From assembly GCA_002382805.1 (NCBI GenBank), contig DGAD01000031.1, positions 62,001 through 126,000 of the forward strand: a stretch of 64,000 nt of DNA, read 5' to 3'. Below are positions 1 to 7,787 of this stretch, in pieces; within the stretch, counting starts at the first letter, position 1, and each line of letters starts with the position of its first letter. The position numbers and the translations under genes are program-made. The notes beneath the pieces are model-generated. The model had not been told where the DNA came from. It did no database searches and worked only from the letters and a program-made list of their open reading frames with translations. Origin of the DNA: Clostridiales bacterium UBA4039. GTDB lineage: Bacteria > Bacillota > Clostridia > Lachnospirales > Vallitaleaceae.

Positions 1-263
1 GACCGGCAATGGCTGTTGCCCTCCTGACAACGATGTATGGTTCTATATTAGCGAACTTTATATGTATACCTTTTGCTGGAAAGCTATCTGTTCGAAGCAA
101 TGAGGAACTATTGATGAAAGAAGTTATGATTGAAGGACTGTTATCCATTCAAGCGGGAGAAAATCCACGTGTGATTGAAGAAAAACTAAAAGCGTTCTTA
201 TCACCAGTACTTCGGGCATCATTATCTGATCAAAGCGCTGAAGGAGAAAGCGAAGGTGAATAA
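1..263 (+). CDS. motA: Flagellar stator protein MotA, C-terminal part (cut by window start)
   Basis: The reading frame is already open at the first base, so the N-terminus lies outside the window; about 87 residues remain. They match the end of MotA: a last membrane segment (AMAVALLTTMYGSILANF), a PFAGKL-type turn and a charged cytoplasmic tail that carries the torque-generating contacts with FliG in this family. MotA forms the ring around MotB in the proton- or sodium-driven stator. The stop codon is 2 bases before motB, which fits a translationally coupled motAB pair. The acidic ending (ESEGE) is unremarkable. The truncation is an artefact of the window, not a broken gene. Confidence 0.9.
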   Translation, partial: PAMAVALLTTMYGSILANFICIPFAGKLSVRSNEELLMKEVMIEGLLSIQAGENPRVIEEKLKAFLSPVLRASLSDQSAEGESEGE

Positions 264-265
264 TC

Positions 266-1174
266 ATGGCTAGAAAACAACATACGGATGATGGACCTAA
301 AGGATCACCGGCATGGATGTCAACGTATGGAGACATGGTGACATTATTGTTATGCTTCTTTGTCCTTCTGTTTTCCATGTCAAGTGTTGATATAGCAAAA
401 TTCAAAGCAGCAATGAGTTCATTTGCTGACCAAATTGATGTATTGCCTGGTGGTGAAGCGTTAACAGATGGAGAGTTGCTTAATAATGGAGTGTCGCAAC
501 TGAGTGATATTCAAATCATTATTCAAGGAAATATGAACTTGAATCAAAATCAAGATAACACGTTACCAGAAGACCAAGATACAGATGAAGATGTAGACAG
601 TCTTGAAGAAAATACAGAAGAGTTTATTCGTGCAGGTAAGATTGCACAAGAGATTGAAGAACAAATTCGTAACGAAGGATATAATGCAGATGTCGTAGCA
701 ATATCATACACATCGAATTATGTTAAGATGACATTACAAGGTGAATTTTTGTTTGACAGTGGAAAAGCAAATCTTAGATCTGAAGCAGTAAGTGCAATAG
801 AAGTTATTGCAACGATACTAAAAGAACAACAATACAATGCGTATGACATTCAGATTGAAGGGCACACAGATAACTTAAATATAAATAATGCGCAGTTTCC
901 AAATAACTGGATTTTATCCTCATATCGTGCATATGCAGTTTTAGAAGAATTATTGGAAGCTCATGATTTTGATCCTGAAAAAGTCGCTGCGACTGGCTAT
1001 GGAGAATATCGACCCATTGCAACGAATGAAACCCTTGAAGGGCGGGCACAAAACCGTCGGGTCGAAATTAAAGTAGTATTAGATTCTGATGAAATTCTTA
1101 TAGGTGACTCAGTAGAAGAAGAAACTGTTATACAAGGAGCTCAAGAGACACCTAATACTGAAACGTTGGAATAA
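266..1174 (+). CDS. motB: Flagellar stator protein MotB with OmpA-like peptidoglycan-binding domain
   Basis: 302 residues. The stator subunit conducts ions and anchors MotA to the cell wall. The N-terminus is short and cytoplasmic, followed by one membrane helix (about 20-42) that starts with YGDMVTLLLCFF; Asp23 matches the ion-binding aspartate of the family. A long polar linker rich in Asp, Glu and Asn (about 85-125) leads to a C-terminal OmpA-type domain (about 150-275) with FDSGKANL, GHTDN and GRAQNRRVEI motifs that bind peptidoglycan. The start ATG has a GAAGGTG ribosome site just upstream inside the end of motA. Whether protons or sodium drive it cannot be told from the sequence with confidence. 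Confidence 0.95.
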   Translation: MARKQHTDDGPKGSPAWMSTYGDMVTLLLCFFVLLFSMSSVDIAKFKAAMSSFADQIDVLPGGEALTDGELLNNGVSQLSDIQIIIQGNMNLNQNQDNTLPEDQDTDEDVDSLEENTEEFIRAGKIAQEIEEQIRNEGYNADVVAISYTSNYVKMTLQGEFLFDSGKANLRSEAVSAIEVIATILKEQQYNAYDIQIEGHTDNLNINNAQFPNNWILSSYRAYAVLEELLEAHDFDPEKVAATGYGEYRPIATNETLEGRAQNRRVEIKVVLDSDEILIGDSVEEETVIQGAQETPNTETLE

Positions 1175-1198
1175 ATAGAAAAAGAATGGAGAACAAAT

Positions 1199-1696
1199 AT
1201 GAGTAAACTTTTACCAATCATTAACGCCGCTTTAACTGGAATTATACTTGTGATTATGATTATTGTTTTAATTCAAGTCGGGAGTATTCGCTCCACATTG
1301 AACCCTGAAACTAAAATGGATGAAAATGGTGAGGTTGTCATTCCGTTATCACAACTTGAAGAAGTCAGCCTTGGTGAAGCAGATGAAGATGAGCAGTTTA
1401 TATTGAAATTGATGAATGAGGAAACTGGAAAAAATGCAAATGTGGTTTTAAAAGTTGGCGTTGCGCTTGATACAAAGAACAAAGGTGCTGAAGAATCACG
1501 TGAAGTATTAAAAAGCCAGGGGCGAATTATTCGTGATCGTATTTATTCAATTCTTGTAAGTAAAGACTTGTCTTATTATAAAGACATATCTAAGCAAGAA
1601 GAATTAAAACAAGAGATTGTTTTAAAACTTCATGAGCTCATAGGAAATGAAGCCGTTGCAGATGTGTATTTTAATAATTTGATTGTAAGCGAATAA
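1199..1696 (+). CDS. fliL: Flagellar basal body-associated protein FliL
   Basis: 165 residues, typical length for FliL. One N-terminal membrane helix (about 5-28) is followed by a linker and an extracytoplasmic domain that ends in the family pattern of a long helix with charged residues and a hydrophobic final strand (VADVYFNNLIVSE). FliL surrounds the stator and supports motor output. Its place between motB and fliM is the usual one in Clostridia. A GGAG ribosome site lies 9 bases before the ATG. Confidence 0.88.
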   Translation: MSKLLPIINAALTGIILVIMIIVLIQVGSIRSTLNPETKMDENGEVVIPLSQLEEVSLGEADEDEQFILKLMNEETGKNANVVLKVGVALDTKNKGAEESREVLKSQGRIIRDRIYSILVSKDLSYYKDISKQEELKQEIVLKLHELIGNEAVADVYFNNLIVSE

Positions 1697-1731
1697 TAAA
1701 CCACTAAATAAATTTGGCAGGAGGTGAGGAT

Positions 1732-2718
1732 ATGGGTGAGGTGTTATCTCAAAATGAGATAGACCAGTTGCTTAATGCATTAAATACCGGGGAGCTAGAC
1801 GTTGAAGAATATAAGTCGAACTCCAAAGAAAAGCAAGTTAAAGATTATGACTTTGCTCGACCGAGTAAATTTGCAAAAGAGCACTTACGGACATTAGAAA
1901 TTATTTTTGAACATTATGCAAGACTTGTATCAACGACGTTACCTGCCTACATGCGAAACTCATGTCAAGTTGATGTAATCAACTCAGAGGCAGTCGCGTA
2001 TTCAGAGTTTTCTAATGCATTATCAAACCCTATTCTTTTAGGCATCGTTGACTTTTACCCGTTAAAAGGTAACGTGGTTCTTGATATGAGTATTGATATT
2101 GGGTATTCAATTGTAGATCGCTTATTAGGGGGCAAGGGAGATGCGCTTGATAAAGCAAGAGATTTTTCTGAAATAGAGTTAGCAATTATTGAAAAAATTA
2201 TGAACATTCTCGTAGAGCAATTAATTGATCCATGGAAAAATGTTGTGGAGATAGATCCTAGGCTTGAACAGATTGAAACCAACTCTCAGTTTGCGCAGAT
2301 TATTGCACCGAATGAAATCATTGCATTAATCACGCTTAATCTTCGAATAGGTAAAGTTGAAGGACTATTAAATGTATGTATACCCTACATGAGTGTTGAA
2401 CCGATCATGGATAAGTTAAATACGAAATATTGGTTTTCATCTTTGCAAGATACAGATGAAGAAACATATTCGGATATTATTGAGCGACAAATTTCAAAGA
2501 CCCAAATACCAATTAGTGCAGTACTTGGAAGAAGCCATATTAGTGTCGATGATTTTATTAACCTGCAATATGGAGATGTAATTAAGCTTGATGCCAAGGT
2601 AACAGATGAAATTGATATTTTGGTGGGAAATATTAAAAAATTCAAAGGAAATCCAGGTGTGTTTGATAAAAATAGTGCGGTTAAAATATCAAAAGTTTTA
2701 AGAGAGGAGGACGATTAG
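1732..2718 (+). CDS. fliM: Flagellar motor switch protein FliM
   Basis: 328 residues from the ATG at 1732, chosen because a strong AGGAGGTGA site ends 4 bases upstream; an in-frame TTG at 1714 lies before that site and is unlikely. The N-terminal LSQNEIDQLLNAL segment is the CheY-P binding motif of FliM. The middle domain (about 45-225) is the CheC-like FliG-binding fold, and the C-terminal about 80 residues form the SpoA domain that pairs with FliY in the C-ring. The stop codon directly abuts the fliY start, so the two switch proteins are translationally coupled. Confidence 0.96.
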   Translation: MGEVLSQNEIDQLLNALNTGELDVEEYKSNSKEKQVKDYDFARPSKFAKEHLRTLEIIFEHYARLVSTTLPAYMRNSCQVDVINSEAVAYSEFSNALSNPILLGIVDFYPLKGNVVLDMSIDIGYSIVDRLLGGKGDALDKARDFSEIELAIIEKIMNILVEQLIDPWKNVVEIDPRLEQIETNSQFAQIIAPNEIIALITLNLRIGKVEGLLNVCIPYMSVEPIMDKLNTKYWFSSLQDTDEETYSDIIERQISKTQIPISAVLGRSHISVDDFINLQYGDVIKLDAKVTDEIDILVGNIKKFKGNPGVFDKNSAVKISKVLREEDD

Positions 2719-3897
2719 ATGGATGATATGTTATCTCAAGAAGAAATAAATGCGTTGTTAAATGGTTTGGATTCAGATGATTCGGATTCGTCCAATACAA
2801 GCTCACATGTGTCTGTATCAGAAGAAGAAAAAGATGCAATAGGTGAAGTGTCGAATATAAGCATGGGAACAGCAGCGACAACTCTTTATTCATTGGTGAA
2901 TCAAAAGGTTTTAATTACGACGCCAAAGGTAAAAACGCTTCAGTGGGAAGAGTTTACTGAACAATATGAAACACCATGTGTTGCAGTTCAAATTGTTTAT
3001 AAAGAAGGATTAGAAGGAACAAATTTACTTATTCTAAAAGAAAATGATGTTAAAATTATCGCGGATTTAATGATGGGTGGAGATGGATTATCACCGGATG
3101 AAGAAATTAATGACTTACACTTAAGTGCAATAGGAGAAGCAATGAATCAAATGATTGGTTCAGCTGCAACCTCTATGTCCTCAATGTTTAAGAAAAAAAT
3201 TGATATACAGCCACCTTCATCATCTCATATTAATTTAAATGAAACTTTTGATCCAATTGAAGTAGCAGAATTCTTGACGGAGACATTTATTCAAGTATCA
3301 TTTCGTCTTCAGATAGGTGATTTAGTTGATAGTGAAATCATGCAACTTTATCCTATCGACTTTGCACAAGATATCTACAAAGAATTTATGAATACAAATG
3401 AAGAAGTTGTTGAAAAAGCGGCGGGTACTGCTAAGCCTCAAGAGACTACATCAGGACAAGCGACTCCACAAGTAGCACCACCACCGATTCAGCCACAACC
3501 TCAAGTACAACCGCAGCAACCAGCGATGAACTATGCCAATATGGGGAATCAAAATATGCCTATGCAAAATCAAGGAATGCCAAATAGAAATATCGAAGTA
3601 CAACAAGCACAATTTCAACAATTTGATGTTGGTAGTGTAATGCAGCAGAAGGAAAATATCGATTTGATTATGGATGTTCAACTTGAAGTTACAGTTGAGC
3701 TTGGACGTACACATCGATCGATAAAGGATATTCTTGAATTTGCCCCAGGAACAATTATAGAGCTGAATAAGCTTTCAGGAGAACCGGTTGATGTTCTTGT
3801 AAATGGTAAAATTGTTGCAAAAGGTGAAGTGGTTGTTATTGATGAAAACTTTAGTATCCGTGTGACAGAAATAATGAAGGGAAAAACAATCCTTTAA
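2719..3897 (+). CDS. fliY: Flagellar motor switch phosphatase FliY
   Basis: 392 residues. It starts with LSQEEINALLNGL, the same CheY-P binding peptide as FliM. The central domain is CheC-like and keeps both ExxNxxxG phosphatase motifs (EVSNISMG near residue 40 and EAMNQMIG near 140), so it should dephosphorylate CheY-P at the switch. A long linker rich in Pro, Gln, Asn and Met (about 235-300) joins it to the C-terminal FliN/SpoA domain (about 310-390) that builds the C-ring. No separate fliN is present in this window, consistent with FliY taking that role. A GAGGAGG site lies inside the end of fliM. Confidence 0.95.
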   Translation: MDDMLSQEEINALLNGLDSDDSDSSNTSSHVSVSEEEKDAIGEVSNISMGTAATTLYSLVNQKVLITTPKVKTLQWEEFTEQYETPCVAVQIVYKEGLEGTNLLILKENDVKIIADLMMGGDGLSPDEEINDLHLSAIGEAMNQMIGSAATSMSSMFKKKIDIQPPSSSHINLNETFDPIEVAEFLTETFIQVSFRLQIGDLVDSEIMQLYPIDFAQDIYKEFMNTNEEVVEKAAGTAKPQETTSGQATPQVAPPPIQPQPQVQPQQPAMNYANMGNQNMPMQNQGMPNRNIEVQQAQFQQFDVGSVMQQKENIDLIMDVQLEVTVELGRTHRSIKDILEFAPGTIIELNKLSGEPVDVLVNGKIVAKGEVVVIDENFSIRVTEIMKGKTIL

Positions 3898-3912
3898 TAA
3901 GAATACATGGAC

Positions 3913-3939
3913 GTGAAGGAATTGTCGTCAATTCTTCAC
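3913..3939 (+). other. Inverted repeat between fliY and cheY
   Basis: The arms GTGAAGGAATTG and CAATTCTTCAC flank a TCGT loop and would form an 11-bp stem with one bulged base. No run of T follows, so it does not look like an intrinsic terminator. It sits in a 133-base gap inside an otherwise tightly packed operon, so it may be an mRNA processing or stability element, or an operator. The inference is from sequence shape only. Confidence 0.5.
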
Positions 3940-3966
3940 AAAAATGTTGGCGAAAACAAAAAATGT

Positions 3967-3995
3967 ATGCTTAATGATAGGATATATGCTATAAT
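3967..3995 (+). promoter_or_regulatory. Possible internal promoter for cheY
   Basis: A perfect TATAAT at 3990-3995 lies 36 bases before the cheY ATG, in the only sizeable gap of the upstream operon. The -35 region at 17 bp (ATGCTT) is poor, so the call rests on the -10 box and the context. Confidence 0.3.
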
Positions 3996-4030
3996 GATAA
4001 ACAAATACTACATTGATAAGGAGCGATAAA

Positions 4031-4396
4031 ATGGCGGGAAAAAATATACTAATTGTTGATGACGCAGCCTTTATGCGAATGATGATCAAAGATATTTTAG
4101 GAAAAAATGGATATAATGTTGTTGGAGAAGCTGAAAATGGAGTGAAAGCAGTTGAAAAATTTTCAGAGTTATCTCCAGACTTAGTGATTATGGATATAAC
4201 TATGCCGGAAATGGATGGGATTGAAGCGGTAAAAGCTATTCGTGGAATCAAAAGTAATGCAGACATAATTATGTGTTCGGCAATGGGACAACAGGCAATG
4301 GTAATTGAATCGATTCAAGCGGGAGCAAAAGACTTTATTGTAAAACCATTCCAAGCAGAACGGGTTATTGAAGCTGTATCAAAAGTCATTGGATAG
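4031..4396 (+). CDS. cheY: Chemotaxis response regulator CheY
   Basis: 121 residues, a single receiver domain with no output domain. Acidic pocket Asp10-Asp11, phosphorylation site Asp55 (VIMDITMPEMDG), the serine of MCSAMG and the lysine of VKPF are all in place. Phosphorylated by CheA, it binds the N-terminal peptides of FliM and FliY to switch rotation; FliY and CheC then remove the phosphate. The ATG at 4031 is preceded by AAGGAGCG; an earlier in-frame TTG at 4013 is before that site. Its position between fliY and fliO is standard in Bacillota. Confidence 0.95.
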   Translation: MAGKNILIVDDAAFMRMMIKDILGKNGYNVVGEAENGVKAVEKFSELSPDLVIMDITMPEMDGIEAVKAIRGIKSNADIIMCSAMGQQAMVIESIQAGAKDFIVKPFQAERVIEAVSKVIG

Positions 4397-4402
4397 TGCT
4401 CT

Positions 4403-4816
4403 ATGACGAATGTAGGTTTACTTGTATTGGGAGAACGTGATTCGTTAGAGATGCTGTTTTTATTGATACTCTTTTTGATTATTATAATAGCGGCTTACTA
4501 TGTCACGTATGTCATTGCGCGTGTTCAAAAAGGTACTAGGACGAATAAAAATCTTGAGATTATAGAAGTCATTTCCTTAGGGCAGTCGAAATATCTTGAG
4601 TTAATTCGGATTGGAACTCAATATGTTGTCGTTAGCGTCACAAAGCAACATATTGAGACTGTTTTGACATTAACAAAAGAAGAATTAGTATTACTCGAGG
4701 ACAATCAAAAGCAGAAAATACTCCCTTTCCAACAAATTCTTGAAAAATATAAGACGGATAAAGAAAAGGATGTTAAGGATTGTGGAGACGAGAACGATGA
4801 AACAAATGATAAGTAA
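4403..4816 (+). CDS. fliO: Flagellar export apparatus protein FliO
   Basis: 137 residues. A single membrane helix (about 16-41) is followed by a cytoplasmic domain with the FliO-type ISLGQSKYLELIRIGTQYVVVSVT pattern in two strands. FliO helps assemble the FliP ring of the flagellar type III export gate. The ATG at 4403 has only a weak GGAT site; a TTG at 4445 or ATG at 4451 would still keep the membrane helix, so the start is uncertain by up to 16 codons. The end overlaps the fliP start by 20 bases. Confidence 0.82.
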   Translation: MTNVGLLVLGERDSLEMLFLLILFLIIIIAAYYVTYVIARVQKGTRTNKNLEIIEVISLGQSKYLELIRIGTQYVVVSVTKQHIETVLTLTKEELVLLEDNQKQKILPFQQILEKYKTDKEKDVKDCGDENDETNDK

Positions 4817-5585
4817 ATATAGACCGATATTAATATTTATAGTATTTGCGCTTGTATGGTACAACTTTTCCATGACATCAATCATGGCGGTTGATGCCCA
4901 ACAAACACCGATTCCTTTTTCTGTGGATTTAAATTTATCTGCAGCAGAAGAGCCGAGTGATGTTGTAAGTAGTTTGCAGATACTTTTTATTTTGACAATT
5001 ATTGCATTGGCGCCATCAATCTTAATTATGATGACGTCATTTACACGTATTATCGTTGTTTTACATTTTATACGTAGTGCGTTGGGAACCCAGCAGACGC
5101 CGCCTAACCAGATTCTAATTGGATTGGCATTATTTATAACATTTTTTATCATGTCTCCAGTGATGACAGAAATTAATGAGAATGCACTTGTGCCTTATTC
5201 GGCAGGAGAGATAAGTCAACAGGAGGCAATAGAACGTGGAATAGATCCGTTGCGTGAATTTATGATGGGGCAAGTCAATGATAAAGATTTGAATTTATTT
5301 TTGAGTATTGCCGAAATTGATGCGGTTGAATCCTATGAAGACATACCTACAGAAGTTTTGATTCCGGCATTTATTATCAGTGAGTTACGGACAGCATTTA
5401 TCATTGGGTTTATGATTTATATTCCGTTTATTATTGTGGATATGGTTGTAGCATCAACCCTAATGTCAATGGGGATGATGATGTTGCCGCCGGTTATGAT
5501 TTCTTTACCTTTTAAATTATTGCTGTTTGTTGCAGCGGATGGATGGACATTAATAATCAAGCAACTTGTTGAATCGTTCTATTGA
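4797..5585 (+). CDS. fliP: Flagellar type III export gate protein FliP
   Basis: 262 residues from the ATG at 4797, which has a GGAG site and begins a plausible cleaved signal peptide (basic start, hydrophobic core, then VDAQQ). The rest has the family features: ALAPSILIMMTSFTR, RSALGTQQTPPNQ, FIISELRTAFIIGF and MGMMMLPPVMISLPFK. FliP forms the core of the FliPQR export channel. In-frame starts further upstream (4740, 4770) would bury the signal peptide behind a basic stretch and lie inside fliO, so they were not chosen. Confidence 0.95.
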   Translation: MKQMISKYRPILIFIVFALVWYNFSMTSIMAVDAQQTPIPFSVDLNLSAAEEPSDVVSSLQILFILTIIALAPSILIMMTSFTRIIVVLHFIRSALGTQQTPPNQILIGLALFITFFIMSPVMTEINENALVPYSAGEISQQEAIERGIDPLREFMMGQVNDKDLNLFLSIAEIDAVESYEDIPTEVLIPAFIISELRTAFIIGFMIYIPFIIVDMVVASTLMSMGMMMLPPVMISLPFKLLLFVAADGWTLIIKQLVESFY

Positions 5586-5599
5586 GAAAGGGGGTTATT

Positions 5600-5869
5600 A
5601 TGTCAGCCGAGATGATTACTGATTTTGCGAGAGAAGCAGTATTTACTACGATATTGTCAGCATTGCCACTATTATTAACAGCTTTGACAGTGGGACTGCT
5701 GGTGAGTGTATTCCAAACAATAACATCCATTCAAGAACAGACACTAGCATTTGTACCCAAAATATTGGCTGTTTTTTTAGGGTTGCTTATTTTTGGACCA
5801 CATATAGGAAGACAAATATTGGAGTTTTTTACCAATACAATGTTGAGCATTAACCAATTTATTCGATAA
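5600..5869 (+). CDS. fliQ: Flagellar export gate protein FliQ
   Basis: 89 residues, the normal FliQ length, with two membrane helices (about 15-38 and 52-75) joined by the conserved SVFQTITSIQEQTLAFVPK loop. It packs around FliP-FliR in the export gate. The ATG at 5600 follows AGAAAGGGGG; an in-frame TTG at 5582 overlaps the fliP stop and precedes the ribosome site. Confidence 0.95.
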   Translation: MSAEMITDFAREAVFTTILSALPLLLTALTVGLLVSVFQTITSIQEQTLAFVPKILAVFLGLLIFGPHIGRQILEFFTNTMLSINQFIR

Positions 5870-5880
5870 GCGGTGTGAAC

Positions 5881-6666
5881 ATGGAATTATTATTTGCGAA
5901 TCCATATACATATTTAGATACACTTTTACTTGTGTTTACTCGGACGATAAGTATCATGATTATGATGCCATTTTTAAGTAACCGAAGTATTCCGGCTATT
6001 GCAAAAATTGCTCTTGGTTTTTTTTGCTCAGTGATATTAATAAACATCGTTCCACCATTAAGTGTTGATGGAACATTTACGCTTGTTGATTATGCGGTTT
6101 TGATCATCAAGGAATCAGCTACAGGGTGGATGCTTGGATTTGGAGCATATATTGTATTTGCAATATTGACCTTGGCAGGCCAATTTATTGACTACCAGAT
6201 AGGTTTTTCTATGGTCAATGTGTTTGATCCAATGAGCCAAACACAACTTACGATTACGGGGAACTTTTATTACTTTACGTTTTTGTTGATTTTTTTGGTG
6301 ACACGTAGTTATAGTTATATTTTTCGAGCACTCAAGACAAGCTATCAATTCATTCCGATAGGTCGTATTACCCCAAGTGATGCGTTGTATGTTTCTTTAA
6401 TTGAATATTTTAATACGTTTTTCTTGTTAGCATTACAAATTGCAGCACCTATATTTTTTGTCATGCTAGTGACAAATGTTGTTTTGGGGATTTTAGCAAG
6501 GACGGTTCCCCAGCTTAATATGTTTGTTGTCGGATTTCCGATTAAAATCATATTGGGATTATTTATTTTATACTTTACATTAGCACTATTTGACAACGTG
6601 TCTGAAATCATTATTCGAGAAATAAAATTAATGATGGATATGCTGATTCGAGGGATGGCGCCATGA
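5881..6666 (+). CDS. fliR: Flagellar export gate protein FliR
   Basis: 261 residues with about six hydrophobic helices spread along the whole chain and the FliR pattern FAILTLAGQFIDYQIGFSMVNVFDP. It completes the FliPQR pore. The ATG at 5881 was preferred to a GTG at 5875 because the weak AAGCGGTG site is better spaced from it. The last 4 bases overlap the flhB start, indicating coupled translation. Confidence 0.93.
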   Translation: MELLFANPYTYLDTLLLVFTRTISIMIMMPFLSNRSIPAIAKIALGFFCSVILINIVPPLSVDGTFTLVDYAVLIIKESATGWMLGFGAYIVFAILTLAGQFIDYQIGFSMVNVFDPMSQTQLTITGNFYYFTFLLIFLVTRSYSYIFRALKTSYQFIPIGRITPSDALYVSLIEYFNTFFLLALQIAAPIFFVMLVTNVVLGILARTVPQLNMFVVGFPIKIILGLFILYFTLALFDNVSEIIIREIKLMMDMLIRGMAP

Positions 6667-7787
6667 TAGAGATAAGTGAAAAAAAGATGCTTACGTTAAA
6701 TCTTCAGTTTTTTGCCGAGGATTCAGGTGCGGGAGAAAAAACAGAAAAACCCACAAGCCGAAAGAGGGAAAAATCAAGAGAAGAGGGGCAAGTTGCAAAA
6801 AGTATTGAGATTACAACAGCATTTTTGCTCATCACCCTTTTTTATACATTAAAAATTATTGGACCTTGGATTGCTAAGCGTTTGATTGACATTATGCGGG
6901 AAGCCTTTTCACTTTTTAAATACGATAATTTGGATCAAGTGTTGGCACATCAAATCTACAGGCATTTTGCAGAAAAAGTACTATTAATCATTTTACCTAT
7001 TTTAGGGATATCATTCGTCGTTGCTTTTGTAAGTAATATTGCACAAGTTGGATGGAAACCAACATTAAAACCATTGACACCTAAATTGAATCGGCTTAGC
7101 CCAATTCAAGGGATAAAGCGGATGTTTTCCATGCGTACATTAGTAGAACTTTTAAAATCAATATTAAAAATAGTTATTATTTTACTCATTGTCTATTTTA
7201 CAATTATCGATTTTGAGAATATGATTTATAATTTTTATCGGTTACCTGTTTTTGAAGGGTATGCCATGATTATAAATACGGTATTGGATATGGCGATAAG
7301 AGTTGGAATGTACTTTATAATCATTGCAGTTATTGATTATTCCTATCAACGCTATAAACATGAAAAAGATCTAAAAATGACAAAGCAAGAGGTAAAAGAT
7401 GAACGTAAAATGATTGATGGTAATCCAGAGATCAAAGGAAAGATTAGACAAAAAATGCGGGAAGCTGCGATGCGGAGAATGATGCAAGATATTCCAAAAG
7501 CAGATGTGGTTATTACAAACCCCACCCATTTTGCTATTGCCATTGCATATGATGAACACCAATTTGGTGCCCCACGTGTATTGGCTAAAGGGGCTGACCT
7601 TGTGGCAGCTAAGATACGTGAACAAGCAAGAGAACATAGCATTGAAATTGTTGAAAATAAGCCATTAGCTAGAACTCTATATTATACAGTTGAAATTGGA
7701 CAAGAAATTCCACCAGAATTATATCAGGCAGTTGCAGAAGTATTAGCTTTTGTATATTCATTAAAAAATAGGAGTGCTGTTACATGA
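6663..7787 (+). CDS. flhB: Flagellar export switch protein FlhB
   Basis: 374 residues. A cytoplasmic start with EKTEKPTSRKREKSREEGQVAKS, the standard FlhB opening, is followed by four membrane segments (about 45-215) and a C-terminal cytoplasmic domain with the self-cleavage motif Asn286-Pro287-Thr288-His289. Cleavage there switches export from hook to filament substrates. The N-terminus carries about 15 extra residues (LTLNLQFFA) before the standard opening. The gene is coupled by 4-base overlaps to fliR and flhA. Confidence 0.96.
   Translation: MIEISEKKMLTLNLQFFAEDSGAGEKTEKPTSRKREKSREEGQVAKSIEITTAFLLITLFYTLKIIGPWIAKRLIDIMREAFSLFKYDNLDQVLAHQIYRHFAEKVLLIILPILGISFVVAFVSNIAQVGWKPTLKPLTPKLNRLSPIQGIKRMFSMRTLVELLKSILKIVIILLIVYFTIIDFENMIYNFYRLPVFEGYAMIINTVLDMAIRVGMYFIIIAVIDYSYQRYKHEKDLKMTKQEVKDERKMIDGNPEIKGKIRQKMREAAMRRMMQDIPKADVVITNPTHFAIAIAYDEHQFGAPRVLAKGADLVAAKIREQAREHSIEIVENKPLARTLYYTVEIGQEIPPELYQAVAEVLAFVYSLKNRSAVT

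Noticed and set aside
4691..5152. Open frame on the - strand across fliO and fliP
   Set aside because: It overlaps two confident genes and has biased composition typical of a shadow of membrane-protein codons.
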